A stretch of 41,889 bases of DNA, taken from Oscillospiraceae bacterium. Its GTDB lineage: Bacteria; Bacillota; Clostridia; Oscillospirales; CAG-272. The DNA lies in contig SVTS01000016.1 of the NCBI GenBank assembly GCA_015063645.1, positions 1 through 41,889 of the forward strand, written 5' to 3'. The notes beneath the pieces were generated by a model, which worked only from the letters and a program-made list of their open reading frames with translations, made no database searches and was not told the origin of the DNA. Of the stretch, positions 18,559 to 27,321 are shown in pieces. Within the stretch, counting starts at the first letter, position 1. Every line of letters starts with the position of its first letter. The position numbers were made by a program, and so were the translations under genes.

Positions 18559-19589
18559 TCTTTTGAGGCGGAGCCGATGTTGCCTGTCGTGACAATGTTT
18601 TTGCAGTCGTCCGCAATGTCAATCAGCGTCTCCGTTGCACCGCGGTGCATGGCGTTGGAGGAGATAATGCACTCCTCGCTTGCGCGGATAATGATGCCGT
18701 TTTGCGGACAGCGGCTGTGATCGTGATAATCCTCGTCCTTGCCGCCGACGAAGGTATTGCCCGTGATGGAGAGATTGCGGCATTTTTCCAGCAGCATATG
18801 ACTGCTGTCATCGTCTTTCTGTCCCACGCCGCTGCGGTAGAATACGTTGCCGGATACGGCAAGGTTATTGCCGTTTGTCATGCGCATGGCGACGCCGTAG
18901 GTGCAGTCGAAATAGTTGCCGGTGATGTTCCAGCAATCGGAGCAGGCAGAGATGATGCCGGCGATATCGTTGCACTCGATGCGGTTGCCCGTAAGGGTGA
19001 GAGAGGATGCGTAGGGCGTGCTGCGCAGACCGCCCTTCTTGTTGGCGGAGAACCAGTTGTCAAGAATAAATCCGTCCCATCCGTCGATGAACAGTCCCGC
19101 GCCGCTGTTATAACAGAGCATATTGTGCCGCACGGAGAAGCACCAGCCGTGGGAGAGATGGATGGCATCGCCGGAGAAATTGCCGATGCGGCAGTCGTCA
19201 ATGGAGGGGGTGTCCTCCTCTTCCCCGCCGTTGTATTTATCCCAGTGCAGATAAATACCGTGGACATTCTCGCCCAGATCACGGCCGTTGAGACTCATGC
19301 CGGAGATAGCGACGCCGAACGCGCCGGTGATATCCAGCATACAGCCCTCCGAGGCATCCCGCAGGATGAATTCGGACGTACCGAAGGAGGTAAAGGACCA
19401 GCCGCTTCTGCCTTCCAGACGGACACCGCGCTCCAGCTTGATTCTTCCCGTCACATAGCGTCCCGGAGGGACGGCGATCACGCCGCGGCATTTCCCCGCT
19501 TCGGCGGCGGCAGCACGGATGGCTTCGGTATCGTCGGCAACACCGTCGCCGACAGCGCCGAATTCTCTTATATCAAAAACATTCTGCAT
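18555..19589 (-). CDS. Right-handed beta-helix / pectate-lyase-superfamily protein
   Basis: MQNVFDIREFGAVGDGVADDTEAIRAAAAEAGKCRGVIAVPPGRYVTGRIKLERGVRLEG; repeated N..NxxSGN coils. Start taken at MQNVF (19589). Confidence 0.88.
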   Translation of the reverse strand: MQNVFDIREFGAVGDGVADDTEAIRAAAAEAGKCRGVIAVPPGRYVTGRIKLERGVRLEGRSGWSFTSFGTSEFILRDASEGCMLDITGAFGVAISGMSLNGRDLGENVHGIYLHWDKYNGGEEEDTPSIDDCRIGNFSGDAIHLSHGWCFSVRHNMLCYNSGAGLFIDGWDGFILDNWFSANKKGGLRSTPYASSLTLTGNRIECNDIAGIISACSDCWNITGNYFDCTYGVAMRMTNGNNLAVSGNVFYRSGVGQKDDDSSHMLLEKCRNLSITGNTFVGGKDEDYHDHSRCPQNGIIIRASEECIISSNAMHRGATETLIDIADDCKNIVTTGNIGSASKE

Positions 19590-19645
19590 AGCTGTATACC
19601 TCGTATCAGTGAAATATGATTTGTCAGGGGATTTTCCCGCGGCGC

Positions 19646-20020
19646 TCAGATCGCCTTTTCGCGCAGAGCACGGAACATGATTTCCGCGGAGCGGGCATTG
19701 GTAGCAAGAGGTATGGACTGCACGTCGCACAGGCGGAGCAGTGCGGAGACATCCGGCTCGTGAGGCTGTGCGGTCAGCGGATCACGCAGGAAAATAACCA
19801 GATCCATTTTTCCCTCGGCGATCATGGAGCCGATCTGCTGGTCACCGCCCAGAGGACCGCTCTTCATACGGGTGATGGGCAGAGCCGTTTCCCCCATGAC
19901 CAGAGTACCGGTAGTACCGGTAGCGAAGAGTTCATGCTCGGCGAGAACATCGCGGTAGCGGACTGCCAGAGCGATCATATCATCCTTTTTCTTATCGTGT
20001 GCGATCAGGGCTATTCTCAT
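19646..20020 (-). CDS. mgsA: Methylglyoxal synthase
   Basis: [41 protein letters not shown]...[65 protein letters not shown]. Confidence 0.96.
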   Translation of the reverse strand: MRIALIAHDKKKDDMIALAVRYRDVLAEHELFATGTTGTLVMGETALPITRMKSGPLGGDQQIGSMIAEGKMDLVIFLRDPLTAQPHEPDVSALLRLCDVQSIPLATNARSAEIMFRALREKAI

Positions 20021-20037
20021 AGAATACCTCCGTGGGT

Positions 20038-20069
20038 AGAATATATGTTGATTAGAATATATGTTGATT
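20038..20069. repeat. Exact tandem duplication of 16 bp at the mgsA promoter
   Basis: AGAATATATGTTGATT x2; abuts minus-strand TATAAT (20067-20072). Confidence 0.9.
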
Positions 20070-20364
20070 ATATCATATCGGAACGTATTTCGCAAGATAC
20101 TTTCGGAATATTTTACCGGAATCGCGCCGGAGATGTCCGTGCTGCACAGGAAAAGGCAAAAAAGGCATCGAAAAGTCTGTTTTTCAGAAGATCCCCCTGT
20201 ATAAACAGCATAAAAACAACCACGCATCTTTGTTGGAAACGCCAATTGATTTGTATTTTATTTTGTGATACACTATATATTACCATGGAAATGTGGTTTT
20301 TCATCGCAGCAGATACCGCTGTACTCTCCGAAATCTTTATTTGTCGCTATGAAAGGAACTTCTC

Positions 20365-21333
20365 ATGAAAAAGAAAACTATTCTCTCCCTTTGCAGTGCC
20401 GCTCTCTGCGCGGCTATGCTTGCTCTGCCTGCATCCGCCGAGGTGCTGATCAAGGCAGGGACAGTCCCTTCCTCTCTTCCCGCAGGCACGCTGATCTATC
20501 AGGAAGATTTTGAAGGCATCACCGAAAAGGATTCCGCCAAGGCTCTGAAGGCACTGGGATACACCGCCGCAGAGGGCACTACTGCCAAGTATTCGGTAGA
20601 AAACGGCGTTTTCTCCGCAAAAAACAACGCAGACGGTGCTTCCGATTCTTATCTGACGATCGTACCCGAATCCATCATGAAGGAATTTTCCAAGCGTGAT
20701 TTTACGGTTCAGTATGATCTGATTTACCGCGGTGCCGCAAACCTGACCCGTTATGCCGCTGTAATCACCCACTTCAACGGTGGATATAAGTACTACTGCC
20801 CCTATCTCCGTATCGGCGGCGAGGGCTATCTCTCCATCCACAGCGACGATATCTGGAAGAACCTCAGTGCCACAGACTGCATCATGAGCTCCAAGAACGA
20901 AAACTCCGCCATTACCAAGCTGTTCGGTGAAAAGTATGATGCTTCCAAGGCACAGTGGCAGGATCGCAAGGTCACCATACGTATCGAGATGAATCTGGAA
21001 AAGGGTCCGCAGGTATTCATGAACGATGTTCTCGTTGCTGAAATGGCAGCCAATCAGGATCTGTGGGGCAGCCTGACCTCCTCCGCTGTCGGCATCAAGA
21101 TCGGCAAGCTGGTTGATGCCGATCTCGATAACATCATGGTCTGGACCGGTCTGTCCGACGATCCCATCAAGCCGGCTCCCGAAACGACCGCCGCATCCAC
21201 CACCGCTGCTACATCCAAGGCTCCCGCTGTAAAGCCCACCGCTCCTCAGACCTTTGATATGAGCGTTGTTCTGGCAGCTGCCGCCGCCGTATCCGCCGCT
21301 GCAGGTACGGTTGTATACAGAAAGAAGAAATAA
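20365..21333 (+). CDS. Secreted concanavalin/LamG-like protein with C-terminal PxTFD tripartite tail
   Basis: Signal peptide MKKKTILSLCSAALCAAMLALPASA; C-terminus KPTAPQTFDMSVVLAAAAAVSAAAGTVVYRKKK. Confidence 0.7.
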   Translation: MKKKTILSLCSAALCAAMLALPASAEVLIKAGTVPSSLPAGTLIYQEDFEGITEKDSAKALKALGYTAAEGTTAKYSVENGVFSAKNNADGASDSYLTIVPESIMKEFSKRDFTVQYDLIYRGAANLTRYAAVITHFNGGYKYYCPYLRIGGEGYLSIHSDDIWKNLSATDCIMSSKNENSAITKLFGEKYDASKAQWQDRKVTIRIEMNLEKGPQVFMNDVLVAEMAANQDLWGSLTSSAVGIKIGKLVDADLDNIMVWTGLSDDPIKPAPETTAASTTAATSKAPAVKPTAPQTFDMSVVLAAAAAVSAAAGTVVYRKKK

Positions 21334-21387
21334 TCCCTGATGACATGCGGCTCCGGAGAGTACGGCAGCAGCTGTGACGTATCCCAT

Positions 21388-21432
21388 AAAAATACCGCAG
21401 AGCAAACATTGTTTGCCCTGCGGTATTTTTCA
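21388..21432. terminator. Bidirectional intrinsic terminator between convergent genes
   Basis: AAAAATACCGCAGAGCAAAC-ATT-GTTTGCCCTGCGGTATTTTT. Confidence 0.9.
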
Positions 21433-23871
21433 TTTGCTTTCATCCAGATCCACAATTTCCACATTGCGGAACATGAACGTGTTGGGGGACAGATTCCACT
21501 TTTTGCCGGAGACGGAGGTGAATCCGGAAATGGTGAGTTTCTCGGTGATGTGGTAGGGATAGCCCTGCATCTGCACCTTCAGCTCGTAGTTTTCACTGGT
21601 GTTCTGCGAGGTGATATTGCCGAAGAGGTAAATACCCTTGTAGCTGGCGTTCGCCTTGGAGTCATCGATATGCAGCCCCTCAATGGTGATATTGGCAGGC
21701 ATGTAGCAGGGATAACCGAAATCGTGGAATCCGCTGTAGCTGCCGCCGATCACCGCATAGGTACCGCCGGAGAGGGTATTCCCCTTGTTGGGAACCCATG
21801 TGCAGTTTTTGATCACTACATCGCCCTCCCAGGTGGAGCCGTAGTCGGAGCGGAGGTTGATGAAGGAGTTGCCGTAGAGGGTGGTTCCCTCCACGCGGAG
21901 CGTACCGCAGCCGATGGCATTCAGGCACTGGTGTCCCAGTTTGGAATTCAGGATCGTCACATTGGCAACGCCCTGATGTGCGTCGAAGCGGGAGAATTCG
22001 CATCCGTCCACTACGATGTTCTTGCAGAAGTTGGAGCCCATGATGCCCCAACGGGAGGTATCCAGAATATCGTTGGTCTGCTTGCAGTTTTTGAAGGTCA
22101 GGTTGATCACCTTGGCGGGACCGATATCGTAGGTGCCCATGGATACCTTGGTGCCGGCGGCGCCGATGGTGCTGTAGGTCTTATGACCGGTGAACGTACA
22201 ATTCTGCACGGTGATGTTGGCACAGTTCTGGATCACCAGAATGCCGGAGTACGGCGCACCGTGATCGCCCTCTCCGGTAACGTAATGCACCAGACCGTCC
22301 ACGACGGTATTGGAGCGGGCGATGCGGATGCCGCGGTTGTAATAGTTATAGGCGGATTCCGCCCGGTTGGCGATGGTGGTAAACTCGCCGCCCTTGATGG
22401 TCAGCGTTTCGGTATCCATCGGCGTGACGCTGACAGAGGTGATATTGGTATAATCCCAGATCAGGGGGGCATTCATGTCGATGGAGCCGTCCTTTGACAC
22501 CACAATGATATCCGTCTGGTCGGAGCCGTCATTCTGGTTGGCGCCCTCGCGGATGTAGCGCTTAGTACCCGCCTCGGTCAAAATCACGATGGAATCCTCC
22601 GGCAGGGTGATGCCCAGATTGGTGGCATCCCGCTTTATGGCTTTGAGGTCAGGATTGTTCAGTGCATAGGATTTCTTGGAGGAAGCGACGTTGAAAATAT
22701 GCACACCGCGCTTGTCCACGCCCACCTCGGAGTCATCAATGATGAACTTTGCCCCCGTCCAGTCGGTGTCAGTCTGGATGGTCGCGCCGGAATCGGCGGC
22801 GGAGATGTAATACGTTGCGCCCTTATCCGCCTTAACGGGGATGCCGTTGGCGTTGGCATAGTTGTGGGTGGCGATGATAGCGGCGATATCGTTGGTCTTT
22901 CCGTCACCCTTGGCGCCGAATTCGCTGTAGGAGACACTGGCACCGATATCCGCATCGTATTTATAGGATGCGTCCAGCGCAAATGCACCGCTCTTGCCGT
23001 CGATCTGTTCTCTGAAGAAGAAGCGGATGCCCCGCAGATGACCGTCGGTGAGGTCGGATTTCATCATCAGGTTGCCGTTTTCCACGGATACCTCAAAATG
23101 TTTTGCCTTTTTCAGCCCTTTGCCGGTGAGAATGAGGGAAGGACCGTCCCAGGTATCGGTCTTCGGAACGATTTCCAGCCACACACCGCATGTGGAGTAG
23201 AACATCTCCTGCACGGTCTTAGCGTTATTACGCACATTCAGATCGGTGGAATCCACCACGATCCGGTACTCACTCAGATCCTTGCCCGCAACGGTAAAGG
23301 AGGTGATGTCGTAATTCTGTTTTTCGATCACGCTGTAATCGCCGGGGATCACCACATCGGTGACGGGAGATGCGGTTTCCGGATCGCCGGCATAGCCGAA
23401 GAATTCCGTCAGAAATACCTCCACGGCTTTCATCAGCGCGTCATCGGAGCCGCCGCCGATATAGATGCGCGTACCGGCAGTATAGCAGAAATATCCTCTC
23501 TCACCAACGGAATGAGGATCCATAGTATTGCCCTGCTCTGCGCTGCGGAGGGTATCGCCGATAACGATTTCATAATCGGATACGGGATTCTTCTCCCAGT
23601 CGGTGGTGATGCTGAGCTTGACGCCGCATTTCTGCATGTAGTTGCGCAGCAGCACGGCGGCTTTGGTTTCACTGTCCGGTGCCGTATCGCTGCGGACGAC
23701 GATATATTCGGTAGTGCCGCCGCTGACCAGGGGGATATCCGCCGCAGGCGCGGCAGTCCCGGATTCTTCACCGGTGGAGTCGGCAGGTGTACCGCCGTCA
23801 CATGCGCTCAGCGTAAGCAGAACGAGCAGTACACTCAGAAGGATGAGCCATGTTTTCTTCATTTTCTTCAT
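21430..23871 (-). CDS. Secreted lipoprotein with N-terminal GH20-domain-2/DUF4838-like region and C-terminal beta-helix
   Basis: Lipobox LLTLSAC; TTEYIVVRSDTAPDSETKAAVLLRNYMQKCGVKLSI; beta-helix with GDGKTNDIAAI and repeated coils. Confidence 0.82.
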   Translation of the reverse strand: MKKMKKTWLILLSVLLVLLTLSACDGGTPADSTGEESGTAAPAADIPLVSGGTTEYIVVRSDTAPDSETKAAVLLRNYMQKCGVKLSITTDWEKNPVSDYEIVIGDTLRSAEQGNTMDPHSVGERGYFCYTAGTRIYIGGGSDDALMKAVEVFLTEFFGYAGDPETASPVTDVVIPGDYSVIEKQNYDITSFTVAGKDLSEYRIVVDSTDLNVRNNAKTVQEMFYSTCGVWLEIVPKTDTWDGPSLILTGKGLKKAKHFEVSVENGNLMMKSDLTDGHLRGIRFFFREQIDGKSGAFALDASYKYDADIGASVSYSEFGAKGDGKTNDIAAIIATHNYANANGIPVKADKGATYYISAADSGATIQTDTDWTGAKFIIDDSEVGVDKRGVHIFNVASSKKSYALNNPDLKAIKRDATNLGITLPEDSIVILTEAGTKRYIREGANQNDGSDQTDIIVVSKDGSIDMNAPLIWDYTNITSVSVTPMDTETLTIKGGEFTTIANRAESAYNYYNRGIRIARSNTVVDGLVHYVTGEGDHGAPYSGILVIQNCANITVQNCTFTGHKTYSTIGAAGTKVSMGTYDIGPAKVINLTFKNCKQTNDILDTSRWGIMGSNFCKNIVVDGCEFSRFDAHQGVANVTILNSKLGHQCLNAIGCGTLRVEGTTLYGNSFINLRSDYGSTWEGDVVIKNCTWVPNKGNTLSGGTYAVIGGSYSGFHDFGYPCYMPANITIEGLHIDDSKANASYKGIYLFGNITSQNTSENYELKVQMQGYPYHITEKLTISGFTSVSGKKWNLSPNTFMFRNVEIVDLDESK

Positions 23872-23900
23872 AATAGTCTCCTGTATGGATGAAATCGCCT

Positions 23901-25403
23901 TCAGCAGTCGCCGTCCACGATTTCGGTATTACGGTACATAAACGGATTCAGGCTGATTTTCCACTTGTTTCCGCTGAAGGACGTGTAGCCGGAGACAGAC
24001 AGCTTCTTTGTGACCTCGTAGGGATAGCCCTCCGCTTTCACCTTTGCTTCGTATGCCTCATCCGTCCATTCGCTTACAATATTATTGAACAGATAGATAC
24101 CGCTTCCGTCCGGACTCATCCTGGAATCGTCCACGTGGAGATTCTCAATGGTGATCGTATGCGGCATATAGCATTTGTAGCCGAAATCGTGGAACGTATT
24201 GCAGCTGCCGCCGATCATGGCTGCCCAGGCAAAATGCTTACCCTGGCGCGGGATCCATGTGCAGTTGCGGATGATCACATCGCCCTCCCAGGTGGAGCCG
24301 TAATCGGCACGGAGGTTGACCATGGTAATGCCGTAAAGGGTACTGTTCTCCACACGGACGGTCCCGAAACCGATGGCGTTCAGGCACTGATGCCCCAGGG
24401 TGGAATTCAGCACCGTCACATTCGCTACACCCTGATGCGCGTCAAAGCGGGAGAATGAACAGCCGTCCAGCGTGATATTCTTGCAGAAATTGGAGCCCAT
24501 GACACCCCAGTAGCGGGTATCCAGAATGTCGACGGTCTGGGTGCAGTTTTCAAAGGTCAGATTCGCCGTGCGGGCAGGGGTGATATCGTATGTACCCTGC
24601 GTGCGGTCCACGCCCTTGGCGTTTACATACCGGAAGGTGATATGAGGCGTGAACGTACAGTTCTTCACCAGAATATCCGCGCAGTTGCGGATGGTCAGAA
24701 TGCCGCCGTAGGGGGCGCCATTCACGGGATGCTCGTTTGTCACATAGTGGGTCAGTCCGTCAATAACCACATTGGAACGCATGAGGCAGATGCCGCGCTG
24801 ATAATAGTTGGGCTTCAGAATATCCGGATGCGTCACCGTGGTGAAGGTACCGCCTTTGACGGTCACGGTTTCGGGATCCATCGGAATCACCTGCGCGCCC
24901 GTCACCTGCTCATAATCCCAGGTAATCGGCGTGGCGGCATCCACCGTTCCGTCCTTGCGCACCACGATGATCTCCTGCTGATCGGATCCCATATTGGCGT
25001 TGGGACCGAAGCGGATGTAACGTTTGGTGTTCGCATCCGTCAGCACCACCACGGAATCCTCCGGCAAACGCACGCCCAGATGGGGCTGTGCTTTTTTCAG
25101 CGATGTCAGCCCCTCCAGCATATAGGGAGCCTTATCTGCAATGATGGTAAAGATCGACACGCCGCGCTCGTGCAGCGGAACTTCGGTGTCGTCCAGGATA
25201 AAGGATGCTCCCGTCCAGTCTGTATCTGTCTTGATTACGGCACCCTTTGCGGCATTGCCGATATAATAGGTCGCCCCCGCATGGGCGATGACGGGCAGCT
25301 TATGTGCATTCGCATAGTCATGTGCGGCGATAATGGCGGCGATATCGTTGGTCTTGCCGTCACCTTTTGCGCCGAACAGTTCATAGGTAATATAAGCCTG
25401 CAT
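23901..25403 (-). CDS. Right-handed beta-helix protein, no signal peptide; paralogue of the downstream lipoprotein's C-terminal half
   Basis: MQAYITYELFGAKGDGKTNDIAAIIAAHDYANAHKLPV...; shared SRFDAHQGVANVT.LNS.LGHQCLNAIG.GT.RVE..TLYG and DYGSTWEGDV..KNCTW. Confidence 0.88.
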   Translation of the reverse strand: MQAYITYELFGAKGDGKTNDIAAIIAAHDYANAHKLPVIAHAGATYYIGNAAKGAVIKTDTDWTGASFILDDTEVPLHERGVSIFTIIADKAPYMLEGLTSLKKAQPHLGVRLPEDSVVVLTDANTKRYIRFGPNANMGSDQQEIIVVRKDGTVDAATPITWDYEQVTGAQVIPMDPETVTVKGGTFTTVTHPDILKPNYYQRGICLMRSNVVIDGLTHYVTNEHPVNGAPYGGILTIRNCADILVKNCTFTPHITFRYVNAKGVDRTQGTYDITPARTANLTFENCTQTVDILDTRYWGVMGSNFCKNITLDGCSFSRFDAHQGVANVTVLNSTLGHQCLNAIGFGTVRVENSTLYGITMVNLRADYGSTWEGDVIIRNCTWIPRQGKHFAWAAMIGGSCNTFHDFGYKCYMPHTITIENLHVDDSRMSPDGSGIYLFNNIVSEWTDEAYEAKVKAEGYPYEVTKKLSVSGYTSFSGNKWKISLNPFMYRNTEIVDGDC

Positions 25404-25559
25404 GAGAATTCTCCTGTTTTGTCAGTTTTTTCTGTAAAGAAACAGTAATACAGTTTAATTATAGCACCGCCGGGTGCGTTTGTCAACGAAAGAATCCCCC
25501 TTTTTCCCGCTCAATCGGCACCGCGGGCAAAACTTCACAAAAAAACCCCCGCATCCCCC

Positions 25560-25588
25560 TTGATTTTCCCGAAAGTTTCCGTTATAAT
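25560..25588 (+). promoter_or_regulatory. Sigma-A promoter for the M23-like gene
   Basis: TTGATT, 17 nt, TATAAT. Confidence 0.75.
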
Positions 25589-25639
25589 ATATGTATCATG
25601 GAATTCGTATCGGTATAACCGCAGAAAGGAACTCGGCGC

Positions 25640-27265
25640 ATGAAAAACAAAATCATAATGCTCGTGCTCGCCGTGGCGATTTTCATTCCGTCAATCGTCG
25701 CCATCATCTCCTATAACAACACCAACGCCGCGCCCGTCTCGGAAAAGAACGTCCGGACGCTGACTGTGGCGGATCTCGCAGGAAACACCTTCTCCTTCGA
25801 TAAGGACGAGAAGGATCAGAGCGATATGATCGATTTCTTCTTCTCGATGAACAGTGCTTCCTCCAAGGTAGCTTCCCTGCCCGAGCCTCTGATCGGCACC
25901 GCATTCTTCAAGGTCACTATGTCCTCCTCCCAGAAGAATGCCGATTATCAGTATTATTTCTCCACGGATGCCTCCCAGGCATACTTCATTGATCCGGCGG
26001 GACAGGCTTATGCCATCCCCGAGGATTACGCCGCCAGCTTCATTGAGAGCCGCTACGCGGTCAGCCTCTATGTAAACGCGGTCGTTCCGACGCTTGCCGT
26101 ATCCTCCTCCGCCGTTCTGCCGAGCAGTGCCGCATGGATGTACAAGAATTCTGCCGGTGTATATGTGGAATGTGATACGCAGACCGCCGCCAACGCCCAG
26201 AAGGTTTCTCTGGAAGGCGGACTGGAGCTGCTCTTCTCCCTGAATCCGGATCATTTCAACGTAAAGCTCACCGATACCGCAAACGGCAAGGTGGTCTTCA
26301 ACGATCAGTATGACAAGATCTCCTCCCTCTCCATCGACAAATCCGTTGTCCTCAGCGTGGAAATCGATGCCAAGTGGTATGAGGATGCCGCCCGGGACTA
26401 TTTCGGCGAGATGCATTACGCATTTACCGCCGACATCGCTGCTCCGGCTGAATTCTTCCTGGCACACAGCACCCGCGAGAACGGCCAGTTCACCTCCATC
26501 TCCGCACTCAACATTGCCGATCTCACAAAGATCCAGTTCACCTCCACGCCGGATATCGGCTACACGCCCACCTTCTTCCGTGACGGTGATTATGCCGTGG
26601 CTCTTCTGCCCATCTCCTGCGATGTTCCCGCCGGCACCTACACGCTGTCCCTCAAGTACGGCGGTGTAAGTGAGGATATCACGCTGGAAGTCAAGCAGCG
26701 CAACGTCCGTTACTTCAACTACTCCATCAGCGCAGCAATCCTGAACGCCACCCGCACCGATGCCACCATCAAGGCATTCAATGATGCGATGGCAGATCTG
26801 AACAAGAGCGGCTCGGAGAAGAAGTACTGGGAAGGTCTGTTTGCTGAACCCGTCGTCAAGGCAAGCTCTTATGACGGCGTCATCACCACCGGTTTCGGTC
26901 ATCTGCGCAAGATCAACGGCACGGATATCAGCTACACCCACGAAGGTGTTGACTACATCCGCTCCAAGGGTTCTGAAGTATTTGCCGGCAATAACGGCGT
27001 AGTCGTCTTCGCCGGATACACCGAGCTGGGCGGCAATACCGTTGTCATCGAGCACGGCTACGGTCTGAAGACCTGGTACAGCCACCTGAGCGAGCTGAAG
27101 GTCGCCGTAGGCAATGAAGTCAAGAAAGGCGACGCCATCGGTCTCGTCGGTGCTACCGGCTTCACCAACCAGAACGGCGTACATGCAGGTATGACCATCT
27201 TCGGTGTCCCCGTCAGCCCGTACTCCGCATGGTATGACGAAGAAATCAAAATCGTAAAGAAATAA
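25640..27265 (+). CDS. Membrane-anchored M23-like (LytM) protein with degenerate third motif
   Basis: N-terminal TM; YTHEGVDYIRSKGSEVFAGNNGVVVFAGYTELGGNTVVIEHGYGLKTWYSHLSELKVAVGNEVKKGDAIGLVGATGFTNQNGVHAGMTIFGVPVSPY. Confidence 0.85.
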   Translation: MKNKIIMLVLAVAIFIPSIVAIISYNNTNAAPVSEKNVRTLTVADLAGNTFSFDKDEKDQSDMIDFFFSMNSASSKVASLPEPLIGTAFFKVTMSSSQKNADYQYYFSTDASQAYFIDPAGQAYAIPEDYAASFIESRYAVSLYVNAVVPTLAVSSSAVLPSSAAWMYKNSAGVYVECDTQTAANAQKVSLEGGLELLFSLNPDHFNVKLTDTANGKVVFNDQYDKISSLSIDKSVVLSVEIDAKWYEDAARDYFGEMHYAFTADIAAPAEFFLAHSTRENGQFTSISALNIADLTKIQFTSTPDIGYTPTFFRDGDYAVALLPISCDVPAGTYTLSLKYGGVSEDITLEVKQRNVRYFNYSISAAILNATRTDATIKAFNDAMADLNKSGSEKKYWEGLFAEPVVKASSYDGVITTGFGHLRKINGTDISYTHEGVDYIRSKGSEVFAGNNGVVVFAGYTELGGNTVVIEHGYGLKTWYSHLSELKVAVGNEVKKGDAIGLVGATGFTNQNGVHAGMTIFGVPVSPYSAWYDEEIKIVKK

Positions 27266-27272
27266 CAAACAA

Positions 27273-27300
27273 CGTCCGCCCCCCGTGGGCGGACGTTCTG
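27273..27300 (+). terminator. Intrinsic hairpin terminator
   Basis: ACGTCCGCC-CCCCGT-GGGCGGACGTT. Confidence 0.65.
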
Positions 27301-27321
27301 GTAATTACGCGAGGTTATGAT

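Noticed and set aside
25691-27268. 525-aa minus-strand ORF
   Set aside because: Antisense of the M23-like gene, which has promoter, RBS, TM and motifs.
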